A DNA stretch of 64,000 nt from Mesorhizobium sp. B2-1-8 (GTDB taxonomy: Bacteria > Pseudomonadota > Alphaproteobacteria > Rhizobiales > Rhizobiaceae): contig NZ_CP083952.1 in NCBI RefSeq assembly GCF_006442545.2, forward strand, positions 1,488,001 to 1,552,000. The letters are read 5' to 3'. The first letter of the stretch is position 1; every line of letters begins with the position of its first letter. Below the pieces are notes generated by a model. That model was not told where the DNA came from, made no database searches, and saw only the letters and a list, made by a program, of their open reading frames with translations. Made by a program: the position numbers and the translations under genes. Shown one piece after another: positions 8,911 through 18,355 of this stretch.

Positions 8911-10256
8911 TGCTGGTCGGCCTGCTTGTTCGCCGATTTGGTCGGGTCGATCGTGTTGTCGACGTTGACGGTCATGCCGTTGAAGAGGCGGTTCTGGCCC
9001 GCAGTGACGACCTCGTCTCCGGCCTTGAGCCCTTCGACGATCTCGACCATGCCCTGATTGCGGCGGCCGGGCTTGACGAAGACCTGCGACAGCACCAACA
9101 CGGGCTTGTCGCCTTCGGCCGCCGGCTTGGTCGGATTGGCCGCTGCTGGCTTGGCTGCGTCTGCCGGCTTGGTGGCATCAGCCGCCGGCTTCATGGTATC
9201 GGCCGGCTTCATTGCGTCTATAGGCTTGGCGTCTGCAGGCTTGGCGTCAGCCGGCTTGTCGGTGGCCGCCGCGGCTGGCTTTTCTTCCGGCTTGGCTGGC
9301 TGCGTCGGGGCCGCGCCGGCGGGTTTCGCCGGTTGCACCACGAATATGTAGTCGCCATAGAGACTGGTGGTCAGCGCCGTCTGCGGCAGGGACAGCACGT
9401 TCTGCTCCTCCGGCAGTTCGACGCGCACCTGTACGAACTGGCCGGGGGTCAGCTTGCCGTCGGGATTGGCGACTTCCGCCCGGATGTTCACCAGCCGGCT
9501 GGAGGGGTCGATCTTGGGGTCGATGCCGCGAATGGCACCGGCAAAGGGCATGTTGTCGCTGCCGCCAAGGCCTAGGCGGACCGTCTGGCCGATCTTGAGC
9601 AGCGGCAGCTGCTGTTCGGGAACCGAGAAGTCGACTCGCATCGTGTCGAGGTCCTGCAGCGTCACCACCGCGGTGCCGGGCGACAGGTACTGGCCGAGGT
9701 CGATCTTCGGAATGCCGACCGTGCCGGTGAAAGGCGCGGTAAGCTGCTTCTGGTCGAGCACGGCCTGCAGCCTGGTGACCTGGGACGCCGAAGCAGACGC
9801 CGCCGCGCGCGCGGTGTCCAGCGTCGAGTCGGAGCCGACACCACGCTTTGTCAGTTCGATGGCGCGGGTCAGCGTGGTCTGATCGAGCGCCGCCTGCGCC
9901 TTCTGCGCATCCAGATCGGCGCGCTCGACGGCGTCGTCGAGTTGCAGCAGCACCGCATTGGCCGTCACCTTCTGGTTGGCATGGAAAGGGATTTCCTTGA
10001 CGATGCCGGCGGTCTCGACCGTCAGGTCGACACCGCGCACGGCCCGCACCGTACCGATCGCCTCGACGCCGGGCGTCCAGCTCGACGGCTTGACGATGGT
10101 CGTCGAGACTGTCGCCGCCGGCGGCTTCATGGTGGCGAAATACTGCTTGATGCCGTTGTCGCGCAGGAAGTTGAAGCCGACGATGCCGCCGACCACAATG
10201 ACGAGCACGGCAAGGACCACAATAATGATAAAGATACGGAGTATGCGCTTGAACAA
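8907..10256 (-). CDS. RND efflux periplasmic adaptor (membrane fusion protein)
   Basis: An N-terminal membrane anchor (FIIIVVLAVLVIVVGGIVG) precedes a split biotinyl-lipoyl domain, a short alpha hairpin and a beta-barrel, ending with the membrane-proximal domain. It links the permease to an outer-membrane channel. TTG 10256 is the better start because GAGGGG sits 8 bases upstream; an ATG at 10298 would add 14 residues. Unusual is a low-complexity insert of about 80 residues rich in Lys-Pro-Ala-Asp (encoded by about 9108-9340) in the C-terminal part, between FVVQ and the LVLSQVFVKPG strand. First gene of the efflux operon. Confidence 0.92.
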   Translation of the reverse strand: MFKRILRIFIIIVVLAVLVIVVGGIVGFNFLRDNGIKQYFATMKPPAATVSTTIVKPSSWTPGVEAIGTVRAVRGVDLTVETAGIVKEIPFHANQKVTANAVLLQLDDAVERADLDAQKAQAALDQTTLTRAIELTKRGVGSDSTLDTARAAASASASQVTRLQAVLDQKQLTAPFTGTVGIPKIDLGQYLSPGTAVVTLQDLDTMRVDFSVPEQQLPLLKIGQTVRLGLGGSDNMPFAGAIRGIDPKIDPSSRLVNIRAEVANPDGKLTPGQFVQVRVELPEEQNVLSLPQTALTTSLYGDYIFVVQPAKPAGAAPTQPAKPEEKPAAAATDKPADAKPADAKPIDAMKPADTMKPAADATKPADAAKPAAANPTKPAAEGDKPVLVLSQVFVKPGRRNQGMVEIVEGLKAGDEVVTAGQNRLFNGMTVNVDNTIDPTKSANKQADQQ

Positions 10257-10351
10257 GGAAGTCCCCTCAGTCGAAAATCCGGCGCGTAGCACGGACATCG
10301 GGACACATACCGACTGCGGGTCCCGATTTCAAATGGTGGCGGTCTTACTGT

Positions 10352-10365
10352 ACCGTCTGGACGGT
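10352..10365. promoter_or_regulatory. Palindromic operator, probable TetR-family site
   Basis: ACCGTCTGGACGGT is a perfect 6-2-6 palindrome inside the 146-bp space between the adaptor gene and the divergent TetR gene, only 37 bp before the regulator start. The size and position fit autoregulation and repression of the pump by the TetR protein. Confidence 0.75.
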
Positions 10366-10402
10366 CTTGTCAATTGGGCCTAAGCTTGCGATGGGAGGCG
10401 CC

Positions 10403-10936
10403 ATGAAAGCCCAAAGACCGAACTCGCGCGAGAAGATTCTCGCTGCGGCGGCTGATGTTGCCCGGGAATCCGGGCCCGGTAGCCTGTCGCTCGATGCCAT
10501 CGCCAGCCGCGCCGGCGTGTCGAAGGGTGGGCTGCTCTACAATTTCCCGACCAAGGCCAAATTGATGCAGGGCCTCGTAGAAGACTATCTGCGCGATTTC
10601 GAGCAAGCGCTGGAAACCGCGAACAGCAACGACAACGGCAAAAATCCCCTCGCCGTCTATATCAGACTGTCGGCAGAGGATTGCGAGGAAAAGCAGCCAT
10701 CGGCATCCTGGATTTTTTCGGCGATCGCCGAGGATCCCGATTTCATGACGCCGATAAAGACATTCAAGCGGCAACTTTTCGAGCGCCTGAAGGGCGAGGC
10801 GCCGGACCTCAGATCGCTGCTGGTCTGCTATCTCGCCATCGAAGGACTGCGCAGCATGAACCTGTTCGATTCGGACGTGCTGTCGAAGGACGAACGGGAA
10901 CTCTTGGTGTCGTCACTTCTCGACATCGCCAAATAG
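10403..10936 (+). CDS. TetR-family transcriptional regulator
   Basis: A 177-residue repressor. The N-terminal helix-turn-helix (about residues 8-55) shows SREKILAAAADVARESG, LSLDAIASRAGVSKGGLLYN and FPTKAKLMQ. The rest is an all-helical ligand and dimer domain. ATG 10403 is preferred over an upstream TTG (10367) and ATG (10391) because GGGAGG lies 6-11 bases before it and the longer versions run into the operator palindrome. Divergent to the RND pump operon, which it probably represses until a pump substrate binds. Confidence 0.9.
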   Translation: MKAQRPNSREKILAAAADVARESGPGSLSLDAIASRAGVSKGGLLYNFPTKAKLMQGLVEDYLRDFEQALETANSNDNGKNPLAVYIRLSAEDCEEKQPSASWIFSAIAEDPDFMTPIKTFKRQLFERLKGEAPDLRSLLVCYLAIEGLRSMNLFDSDVLSKDERELLVSSLLDIAK

Positions 10937-11112
10937 CGCCAGTCCGAAGACCCCTGGTCGATCGCGCTTGGCGCGGCGATCCTAAAGACACGCTCCGGTC
11001 CCGCTTGAAGGAGACCCCGCGCAAGGCAGAGCTCTCCCCGCGTCACACAGGGTTCATCGTCCGGACATAGCGTCTTTTCCAGTTCTTTGCTGCGATGCAA
11101 CAGGAGTGGGAC

Positions 11113-12723
11113 ATGGTGGACATAGTTTCCAGTGAGGCGGGCATTCCGAGGCCGGATCATCCGCTGGACAGTTCGGGCGGCGCGAAGTGGTTCCTGCCGG
11201 CCCTCGGTGTGCTGGTGTTGGTTGGCTTGGTCTATGTCGGCTATGCGTTGAGCCAGGATCTGGCGGTGGCCAAGACCGTGCCGTGGATCCTGCTCGGCAT
11301 CGCCTTGCTGATCGCGCTCGGCTTCGAGTTCGTCAACGGTTTCCACGACACCGCCAATGCGGTGGCGACGGTCATCTACACGCGCTCCCTGCCGGCCGAA
11401 TTCGCCGTCATGTGGTCGGGTGCCTTCAATTTCCTCGGCGTTCTCACCTCCAGCGGCGCGGTCGCCTTCGGCATCCTGTCGCTGCTGCCGGTCGAACTGA
11501 TCCTGCAGGTCGGCTCTTCCTCCGGCTTCGCCATGGTGTTCGCACTGCTGGTGGCCGCGATCCTGTGGAACCTCGGCACCTGGTTCCTCGGCCTGCCGGC
11601 GTCGAGCTCGCATACCATGGTCGGCTCGATCATCGGCGTCGGCCTTGCCAACCAGTTCATGGCACCTGCCGGCAGCGCCACCAGCGGCGTCGACTGGTCG
11701 CAGGCGACCAATGTTGGCGTGACCTTGCTGGTGTCGCCGATCATCGGCTTCTTCGCCGCCGCGATCCTGCTCTATGCGATGAAGCTTCTCGTCCGTAATC
11801 CGGCGCTCTACGAGGCGCCGAAGGGCAATGCGCCGCCGCCCTGGTGGATCCGCGCGCTGCTGATCTTCACCTGCACCGGCGTCAGCTTCGCGCATGGCTC
11901 CAATGACGGACAAAAGGGCATGGGCCTGATCATGCTGATCCTGATCGGCGTGGTGCCGACCGCCTATGCGCTGAACCGTACGCCCGACATCAACTATCTC
12001 GAAGCCTACAAATCGGCTTCGGTCAGCATGGAGACCGCGCTGGGCAAATATGTGAAGCCCGGTGCCACCGTCGCCGACGCGAAGGATGCCAAGGCAGCCG
12101 TGCAGGATGCCGTGCGCACCCGGACCTGGAGCGACAAGACGACCGTCGCGCTGCAGAGCTACATCCACAGCACGACAGCCGGACTGCAGCCTTACGCTTC
12201 GGTCGACACCGTGCCGACCGATCTGGTGAGCAACGCCCGCAACGACATCTATCTGATCGGCGAGGCGCTGAAACTGATCGACAAGAAGCAGTTGCTGCCG
12301 ATGGAGGCCGCCGATCTCAAGGCGGTCACCGATTATCACAAGGCTGTCGACAACGCGACGAAGTTCATCCCGATATGGGTGAAGGTCGCGGTGGCACTGG
12401 CGCTTGGCCTGGGCACCATGGTCGGCTGGAAACGCATCGTCGTCACGGTCGGCGAGAAGATCGGCAAGAGCCACCTGACCTACGGCCAGGGCGCTGCCGC
12501 CGAACTCGTCGCGATGGTCACCATCGGCATGGCCGACCGTCTGGGTCTGCCCGTGTCGACGACCCATGTGCTGTCATCCGGCGTCGCCGGTACGATGGCG
12601 GCGAACGGCTCGGGCCTGCAATGGTCGACGGTTCGCAATCTGCTGCTCGCCTGGGTGCTGACCCTGCCTTGCTCGATCGCGCTCGCCTTCGTGCTGTTCA
12701 TCGTCTTGCGTCAAGTATTCTGA
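11113..12723 (+). CDS. Inorganic phosphate transporter, PiT family
   Basis: A 536-residue low-affinity phosphate (metal-phosphate) symporter. The duplicated PiT signatures are visible: FEFVNGFHDTANAVAT with LPASSSHTMVGSIIGVGLA in the first half, and FAHGSNDGQKGMG with LGLPVSTTHVLSSGVAGTM in the second. Between the repeats lies a mostly hydrophilic insert of about 130 residues (roughly 285-420), so the protein is longer than the compact rhizobial Pit of about 330 residues. ATG 11113 is chosen for the AGGAG 7 bases upstream. Single gene followed by a terminator. Confidence 0.93.
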   Translation: MVDIVSSEAGIPRPDHPLDSSGGAKWFLPALGVLVLVGLVYVGYALSQDLAVAKTVPWILLGIALLIALGFEFVNGFHDTANAVATVIYTRSLPAEFAVMWSGAFNFLGVLTSSGAVAFGILSLLPVELILQVGSSSGFAMVFALLVAAILWNLGTWFLGLPASSSHTMVGSIIGVGLANQFMAPAGSATSGVDWSQATNVGVTLLVSPIIGFFAAAILLYAMKLLVRNPALYEAPKGNAPPPWWIRALLIFTCTGVSFAHGSNDGQKGMGLIMLILIGVVPTAYALNRTPDINYLEAYKSASVSMETALGKYVKPGATVADAKDAKAAVQDAVRTRTWSDKTTVALQSYIHSTTAGLQPYASVDTVPTDLVSNARNDIYLIGEALKLIDKKQLLPMEAADLKAVTDYHKAVDNATKFIPIWVKVAVALALGLGTMVGWKRIVVTVGEKIGKSHLTYGQGAAAELVAMVTIGMADRLGLPVSTTHVLSSGVAGTMAANGSGLQWSTVRNLLLAWVLTLPCSIALAFVLFIVLRQVF

Positions 12724-12750
12724 GCGGGCGACTTAAGCGACGACAGTACA

Positions 12751-12780
12751 GACGGCGCCAAGTTGGCGCCGTCTCGTTTT
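12751..12780 (+). terminator. Rho-independent terminator after the phosphate transporter
   Basis: A perfect 10-bp stem (GACGGCGCCA 12751-12760, TGGCGCCGTC 12764-12773) with a three-base AGT loop is followed by a T-rich run (TCGTTTTCC). Confidence 0.88.
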
Positions 12781-12968
12781 CCAAGGCTATGATCGCTGCA
12801 ATTCGGATGGCCGTAATGAACGACGCATCGCATCTGATCTTGTTTCGAGCTGGCGCTGCTGATCGTGGGGCGACCGGCCGTTCTACTGGCTCTTGCTGCG
12901 GACCGGCGCCAATCTAAGATTCTGAACCGGGCTCAGTATTCCGAGCCAGCCGTTTCCGGCCTGAAAGT

Positions 12969-14129
12969 TCAGGTCGGATCTTCGCGATGCAGATCGTGGA
13001 TGGTGACGCCGTCGGCATTGGTCGGCAGCATCAGCCACTTCTTGTGGCGCAGCGTGCGCTCGGTATCCTCGAGGCCCATCTCCCAATGTTCGCGCATCGA
13101 GGTGCCCGAAAACTCGTAGTCCTTGGCGTGGCCCTCATAGCCTTTGTGCTGGTAGATCAGGTGGACGATGTTGACGACGCCGGCGTCGGAATAGTCGGCG
13201 ATCAGCTCTTGCTCGCCGTCCTTGAGCTGCTCCGGCGGCACGCGCTTCAGCGCATCGAGCAGCTTCATCTTCAGCGCATGGATGCGCTCGAAATTGTCGG
13301 TGTTCTGCCGCGTGCGGCTCGAATACATGATGTCCTTGTGGCGCGACAGCACGTCGGCCATGCCGCGCGGCAGCACGCCGCGGGCACTGAACAGATCGAC
13401 CTGGAAGACCAGCGAGGAACGGTCCTCTTCCTGGTCGAGCAGATATTGCAGCGGGGTGTTGGAGACGATGCCACCATCCCAGTAATATTCGCCCTCGATG
13501 CGGATCGAGGGGAAGGCCGGCGGCAGCGCGCCGCTGGCCATGATGTGCTCCGGCTCGATACGCACCTTCTCGGTGTCGAAATAGACGAAGTTGCCGGTCC
13601 TGACATTGACCGCGCCAACGCTCAACCGCTTCCTGCCGTCGTTCAGCACGTCGAAGTCGATCAGGCTCTTCAGCGTGTCCTTCAACTCGGCGGTGTCGTA
13701 GAAGCTGGTGGCGCCTTCCGCTCCCGACAGCTGGAACCAGGGATTGGGATTGCGCGGCTTGAAGAAGCCGGGCTGGCCCATCGTCATCGTCATCAACGAG
13801 GAGGTCTGGTTGCGGATATCGCGGTAGATGTCGCCTTCGGGCGTGTAGGACCAGATCTTGCGGCCAGAAATCGTCTGCCAGAACTGTTCAAGCCGCTGCA
13901 GCCGGCGGCTCGGTTCATTGCCGGCGATGATCGCGGCATTGATGGCGCCGATCGAGACGCCGGATAACCAGCTCGGTTCGCAACCGGCGTCGGCAAGCGC
14001 CTGATAGACCCCTGCCTGATAGGCGCCGAGCGCGCCGCCGCCCTGAAACACCAGCGCAATGCGGTCATACTGCGCCGTGATTTCCTCGATGGTGGCGGCG
14101 GCTGCCTTGTTGCGGTTACGCTCAAGCAC
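12969..14129 (-). CDS. Patatin-like phospholipase
   Basis: A serine lipid acyl hydrolase with a Ser-Asp dyad. The oxyanion motif is [13 protein letters not shown], the nucleophile elbow is [11 protein letters not shown], and the catalytic Asp is in YWDGGIVSN. The region after about residue 290 fits the C-terminal extension (DUF3734-type) common in rhizobial patatins. The GTG start at 14129 is preferred: GGAGAAAG lies upstream and it overlaps the end of the acetoacetate decarboxylase gene by 8 bp. ATG 14189 would overlap by 68 bp. Co-transcription with the decarboxylase suggests a role in lipid or storage-polymer turnover, but the substrate is unknown. Confidence 0.9.
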   Translation of the reverse strand: MLERNRNKAAAATIEEITAQYDRIALVFQGGGALGAYQAGVYQALADAGCEPSWLSGVSIGAINAAIIAGNEPSRRLQRLEQFWQTISGRKIWSYTPEGDIYRDIRNQTSSLMTMTMGQPGFFKPRNPNPWFQLSGAEGATSFYDTAELKDTLKSLIDFDVLNDGRKRLSVGAVNVRTGNFVYFDTEKVRIEPEHIMASGALPPAFPSIRIEGEYYWDGGIVSNTPLQYLLDQEEDRSSLVFQVDLFSARGVLPRGMADVLSRHKDIMYSSRTRQNTDNFERIHALKMKLLDALKRVPPEQLKDGEQELIADYSDAGVVNIVHLIYQHKGYEGHAKDYEFSGTSMREHWEMGLEDTERTLRHKKWLMLPTNADGVTIHDLHREDPT

Positions 14130-14910
14130 TGACTTTCTCCAGCTGGGTTGCGCTGGCAGCGGAGCGGCCGTGGTCAGCGAGGTAATCATGCACGACTTCG
14201 CCCAGGCCGAGCGTCAGATCGGCCTTGAAATGAACCGCCGACACGATGTCGAGCACGGGCAGCTTCGCCACGTCGGCCATGACATGGGGCCGCAGATCGA
14301 GCGCCGCCGGAGCCGTCCAGGCTTCCTTCAGCGTGATATCGGTGAGGTAGTAGCGGACCAACTCGCAGATGCGCGGCGTGCCGTCGACATGCGGGATGAT
14401 CTTGATCAGGAAATTGGGGGCGGCGAGCGAAGCGAGCACCTGGTCATGATCAGCCTCGCGGTGCTTGTAGCCCATCGTGCCGGTGGCGCAGAGCACGCTG
14501 CCATAGTGCAGAGTGCCGACGATCACCTCGCCTTCATGGACGATCTTGGGATTGGCGAGCTTTTTCGGGAACCCCCACAGCTCGCGGCCGCCGGCGATCG
14601 GCGCGTCGTCGTCGAGATACATCGAGTGGACGTAGCCGCCATGCTGGCCCTTGTAGCGTACCGGGATGACCTGGCCGGTCTCGGTGTAGTCGCCGAAGCC
14701 CGTGGAGTCCGGCATGCGGATGAACTCGTACTTGACCAGCGGCTCGTCGATCTCCAGCGGCGCCGGCACGACGGCTTCGAGCGCTTCGCGTGTCGTGCGA
14801 TAGGTGATGATGATGTATTCGCGGTCGAAGAAGCGATAGGGGCCAGGCGGGAAGGAGGGATTGGTGAGCGGCATCGCATAGGCGCGCTTCACGACATCGG
14901 CGATTTCCAT
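14122..14910 (-). CDS. adc: Acetoacetate decarboxylase
   Basis: Converts acetoacetate to acetone and CO2 through a Schiff base. The 262-residue protein carries the active-site lysine pair in [15 protein letters not shown], and the N-terminal substrate-pocket region [17 protein letters not shown] 14910 follows a strong GGGGGGACC; the longer frame to 14994 lacks support. It is divergent to 3-hydroxybutyrate dehydrogenase, which makes acetoacetate from the polyhydroxybutyrate monomer, and coupled to a patatin hydrolase. The three genes form a plausible ketone-body cluster. Confidence 0.93.
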   Translation of the reverse strand: MEIADVVKRAYAMPLTNPSFPPGPYRFFDREYIIITYRTTREALEAVVPAPLEIDEPLVKYEFIRMPDSTGFGDYTETGQVIPVRYKGQHGGYVHSMYLDDDAPIAGGRELWGFPKKLANPKIVHEGEVIVGTLHYGSVLCATGTMGYKHREADHDQVLASLAAPNFLIKIIPHVDGTPRICELVRYYLTDITLKEAWTAPAALDLRPHVMADVAKLPVLDIVSAVHFKADLTLGLGEVVHDYLADHGRSAASATQLEKVSA

Positions 14911-15128
14911 CCAGGTCCCCCCAACGGTTCGAAAATGACCCGCGCGAATGCGCTGGCAAATATGTTGCACGGCACCATGACAACGCCGTGTCACCTCGAA
15001 GACGCCCTTTCACGGAGCCGGCAAAGCCGTCGCGGGCTGTAATCGAGCCGACATATGGCCGTGGCATTGTCGTGTTGCGCCGCACAAACTATTCTCAACA
15101 GTCCCTCCCACCTCTTGCGAGATCTCCC

Positions 15129-15917
15129 ATGGGTTCCCTGTCTTCGAAGAATGCGCTTGTCACCGGCTCGACCAGCGGCATCGGCCTGGCAATCGCCCGC
15201 GCCTTTGCCGCCGAGGGCGCCAACGTCACCATCAACGGTCTTGGCGACGCCGCTGCCATCGAGCAGGAGCGCGCAGGCATCGAGAAGGATTTCGGCGTCA
15301 AGTGCCGCTACTCCGATGCCAACATGATGGATGGCGCCGCGGTCACCGCCATGATCCACGACGCCGAAGAGGCGTTCGGCAGCCTCGACATCCTGGTCAA
15401 CAATGCCGGCATCCAGCATGTGGCGCCGATCGAGGCGTTTCCCGACAACAAATGGGAAGCCATCATCCGCATCAACCTGCTTGCCGCCTTCTACGCCATC
15501 AAGGCCGTGGTGCCGGGCATGAAGAGCCGCAAATGGGGCCGCATCATCAACACGGCCTCGGCCCATGCGCTGGTCGCCTCGCCGTTCAAGTCGGCCTATG
15601 TCTCGGCCAAGCATGGCATATCGGGCCTGACCAAGACGGTGGCGCTGGAAGTCGCGCAGGACGGCATCACCGTCAACGCGATCGCGCCCGGCTATGTCTG
15701 GACGCCGCTGGTCGAAAAGCAGATCCCCGACACGATGAAGGCGCGCGGCATGACCGAGGAACAGGTCAAGCACGACGTGATGCTTGCCGCGCAGCCGACC
15801 AAGGAATTCGTCACCGTGGAAGAGCTTGCGGCATTGGCATTGTTCCTGTGTTCGGACGCGGCCAGGCAGATCACCGGCACGACCTTGCCGATGGACGGTG
15901 GCTGGACAGCACAGTAG
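15129..15917 (+). CDS. bdhA: D-3-hydroxybutyrate dehydrogenase
   Basis: An NAD-dependent short-chain dehydrogenase of 262 residues that oxidises 3-hydroxybutyrate to acetoacetate in polyhydroxybutyrate degradation. Seen: the cofactor motif TGSTSGIGLAIA, NNAGIQHV, the catalytic Ser-Tyr-Lys region (NTASAHALVASPFKSAYVSAKHG) and the C-terminus LPMDGGWTAQ. The assignment to 3-hydroxybutyrate rests on overall resemblance (the GIQHVAPIEAFP and QIPDTMKARGM regions) and the divergent acetoacetate decarboxylase. ATG 15129 is where the Rossmann fold begins; the upstream extension to 14988 is unlikely. Confidence 0.92.
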   Translation: MGSLSSKNALVTGSTSGIGLAIARAFAAEGANVTINGLGDAAAIEQERAGIEKDFGVKCRYSDANMMDGAAVTAMIHDAEEAFGSLDILVNNAGIQHVAPIEAFPDNKWEAIIRINLLAAFYAIKAVVPGMKSRKWGRIINTASAHALVASPFKSAYVSAKHGISGLTKTVALEVAQDGITVNAIAPGYVWTPLVEKQIPDTMKARGMTEEQVKHDVMLAAQPTKEFVTVEELAALALFLCSDAARQITGTTLPMDGGWTAQ

Positions 15918-15986
15918 AGCTGGTCGAAACATGTCGCCTTCAGGGCGCCGCCAAGGGGTAACGGCAGGAAGGCAGTGCGCGGACCC

Positions 15987-16748
15987 ATGAAAATCATCCA
16001 GCTCTCCGATCCGCATCTGATGACGCCGGGAGGCCTTCTCTACGGCTCCGATCCGCTCGCCCGGCTGGTGGCCTGCCTGGCGGATATCGGCAGGAACCAT
16101 GCCGATGCCGATCTGGTGGTGATATCAGGCGACCTGACCAATGATGGCGAGCGCGCCGCTTATACGGCGTTGCGGGAGGCATTGGCGGGGTTCGCGCCGC
16201 CTTGCCGGCTGATGCTCGGCAACCACGACGACAGGGCACTTTTTCTCGAGATGTTCCCGCAAGCGCCAGCCGAGCGCGGGTTCGTCCAGAGCGTTTTCGA
16301 CGGCAGCGACGGCCGCCTGATCCTGCTCGACACGCTGGACAGCGGACATGTCGAGGGCAGGCTGTGCCCGGCACGGCTGGGCTGGCTGGACGACAAGCTG
16401 CAGGAGGCGCGCGACCGGCCGGTCTTCCTCTTCATGCACCACCCTCCGTTCCGGATCCACATGCCGGTGCTCGACGAGGTCAAGCTCGCCGACGCCGATG
16501 CCTTTCATGACGTTCTCCGGCGCCACGGCAATATCGGCCACATCTTTGCCGGCCATGTCCACAGGCTGATCGCCGGCAGCTGGCGCGGCATACCGGTCAG
16601 CACGCTGCGCAGCACCAACCATCAGAGCGCGCTCGATTTTTCGAACAACTGGCGGCTGGGCCACGAGCCACCCGCCTATGCCGTGATCTTCATCGAAGCG
16701 GAGGGCGTTATCGTGCATTTCCACGATTTCCTGGACGGCAGCGCCTAG
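15987..16748 (+). CDS. Class III phosphodiesterase (GpdQ/CpdA-like metallophosphoesterase)
   Basis: A 253-residue binuclear metal phosphodiesterase. Metal ligands are visible in order: DPH (LSDPHL), SGDLTNDGE, LGNHDDRALF, FMHHPP and AGHVHR. The spacing and the GNHDDRALFLE block match E. coli GpdQ (glycerophosphodiesters) rather well, but cyclic-nucleotide phosphodiesterases of the CpdA type share the same core, so the natural substrate is uncertain. ATG 15987 is used; GTG 15975 is an alternative. No signal peptide. It lies 69 bp after bdhA, possibly in the same transcript. Confidence 0.88.
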   Translation: MKIIQLSDPHLMTPGGLLYGSDPLARLVACLADIGRNHADADLVVISGDLTNDGERAAYTALREALAGFAPPCRLMLGNHDDRALFLEMFPQAPAERGFVQSVFDGSDGRLILLDTLDSGHVEGRLCPARLGWLDDKLQEARDRPVFLFMHHPPFRIHMPVLDEVKLADADAFHDVLRRHGNIGHIFAGHVHRLIAGSWRGIPVSTLRSTNHQSALDFSNNWRLGHEPPAYAVIFIEAEGVIVHFHDFLDGSA

Positions 16749-17024
16749 CGCAAGCCCGCGCCGCCGGCGCCGCCCGTTGCCGCGTCGGCCCTGCGAGGCG
16801 ATGCAATTCGTTCCAGCCTGGAGATACCGGTCGGCGCTCGCACATGCCGAGCCCGACAGATTGCGCGGTTGCAGGCTTTCCACATCCTCTTTTCCGCCTC
16901 GCTAGGCGCGCCGGGAAAGTGCTGCAAAAGCTCTTGAATTTGGACATTAGTCTTGACAGAAATACAGATGTTCAATACCCGTCAGGCAATTGAACAAGCC
17001 TGCATTATGGGAGGATTGAGTGGT

Positions 17025-18353
17025 ATGGCTTCCAATGTTTCGTTGACGGGCCTTGCCCGCGATCTCGATGAACGCGGCAAATCGGGCAAGCCGATCCGCA
17101 TCGGTCTGATCGGGTCGGGCGAGATGGGAACCGACATCGTCACCCGTGTCGCCCACATGTCGGGCATCGAGATCGGCGCCATCTCCGAGCTGAACCTGCC
17201 CGCCGCCAGCAAGGCGGTGGACATCGCTTTCCAGGAAACCGGCCATGCGCGCGAAGTGTCGAACGCTTCGGCGATGACGGCTGCGATGGAGGCCGGCAAG
17301 GTGGCGGTCACCAACGACGCCAGCCTTGTCATCAACAACGATCTCATCGATGTCGTCATCGATGCCACCGGCGTTCCCGCCGTCGGCGCCGAGATCGGCT
17401 TGCGCGCCATGGAGCATGGCAAGCATCTGGTGATGATGAATGTCGAGGCCGACGTCACCATCGGCGCCTATCTCAAGAGCGAAGCCGACCGGCTCGGCGT
17501 CACCTATTCGCTGGGCGCCGGCGATGAGCCGTCTTCCTGCATGGAGCTGATCGAATTCGTTTCGGCGATGGGCCATCCGATCGTCGCGGCCGGCAAGGGC
17601 AAGAACAATCCGCTCAACATCGACGCCACGCCGCCCGCCTATGAGGAAGAAGCCAGGCGCCGGCACATGAATGTGCGCATGCTGGTCGAATTCGTCGACG
17701 GCTCCAAGACCATGGTCGAGATGGCGGCGATCGCCAACGCCACCGGTCTGGTGCCTGACAAGGCCGGCATGCATGGCCCGGCCGCGACGCTCGGCGAATT
17801 GAACAAGGTGCTGGTGCCGCAGAAGGACGGCGGCGTGCTGTCCAGGGTCGGCGTCGTCGACTATTCAATCGGCAAGGGTGTCGCACCTGGCGTGTTCGTC
17901 GTCGCCGACATGTCGCACCCGCGCATCTCGGAGCGCATGGAAGATTTGAAGATGGGCAAGGGCCCGTACTTCACCTTCCACCGCCCCTACCACCTGACCT
18001 CGCTCGAAGTGCCGCTGACCTGCGCCCGCGTCGCGCTCTACGGCAAGGCCGACATGGTGCCGCTGGCCAAGCCGGTGGCCGAAGTCTGCGCGGTAGCCAA
18101 GAAGGACATGCAGCCCGGCGAGAAGCTCGATGCGATCGGCGAATATTGCTACCGCGCCTGGATCATGACGGCGCCGGAAGCGCATGCCGCGAGGGCCATT
18201 CCCTGCGGCCTGCTGCAGGGCGGTTCGGTGACGGCGCCGATCAAGAAGGGCGAGTTGATCACCTACGCCAATGCCGCCCCGGCCCCGGGCTCCAAGATCG
18301 CCGAATTGCGCGCCCGCCAGGACAAGCTCGTCTACGGAACCGTGGAGGCGTAG
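17025..18353 (+). CDS. NAD(P)-binding oxidoreductase with C-terminal SAF domain
   Basis: About 440 residues. An N-terminal Rossmann fold (IRIGLIGSGEMGTDIV) resembles homoserine-dehydrogenase-like proteins. A central catalytic region follows (YSLGAGDEPSSCMELIEF; AAGKGKNNPLN), then a C-terminal SAF-like domain (from about LAKPVAEVCAVAKKDMQPGEKL to KGELITYANA). The family is widespread but I know no firm activity. ATG 17025 is chosen because it precedes the conserved part closely; in-frame starts at 16953 and 17007 are possible. Its stop is 2 bp before E1alpha, so it should work with the 2-oxoacid dehydrogenase that follows, perhaps making its substrate by oxidation of a hydroxy compound. Confidence 0.82.
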   Translation: MASNVSLTGLARDLDERGKSGKPIRIGLIGSGEMGTDIVTRVAHMSGIEIGAISELNLPAASKAVDIAFQETGHAREVSNASAMTAAMEAGKVAVTNDASLVINNDLIDVVIDATGVPAVGAEIGLRAMEHGKHLVMMNVEADVTIGAYLKSEADRLGVTYSLGAGDEPSSCMELIEFVSAMGHPIVAAGKGKNNPLNIDATPPAYEEEARRRHMNVRMLVEFVDGSKTMVEMAAIANATGLVPDKAGMHGPAATLGELNKVLVPQKDGGVLSRVGVVDYSIGKGVAPGVFVVADMSHPRISERMEDLKMGKGPYFTFHRPYHLTSLEVPLTCARVALYGKADMVPLAKPVAEVCAVAKKDMQPGEKLDAIGEYCYRAWIMTAPEAHAARAIPCGLLQGGSVTAPIKKGELITYANAAPAPGSKIAELRARQDKLVYGTVEA

Positions 18354-18355
18354 TC

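Noticed and set aside
6862..9057. A 731-codon open frame on the plus strand
   Set aside because: Lies entirely antisense to the RND permease and adaptor genes, is extremely rich in Arg, His, Gly and Asp, and has no domain. It is a shadow of GC-rich codon use.
10828..12567. A 579-codon open frame on the minus strand
   Set aside because: Antisense to the PiT gene with His/Arg/Asp-rich composition and no family resemblance.
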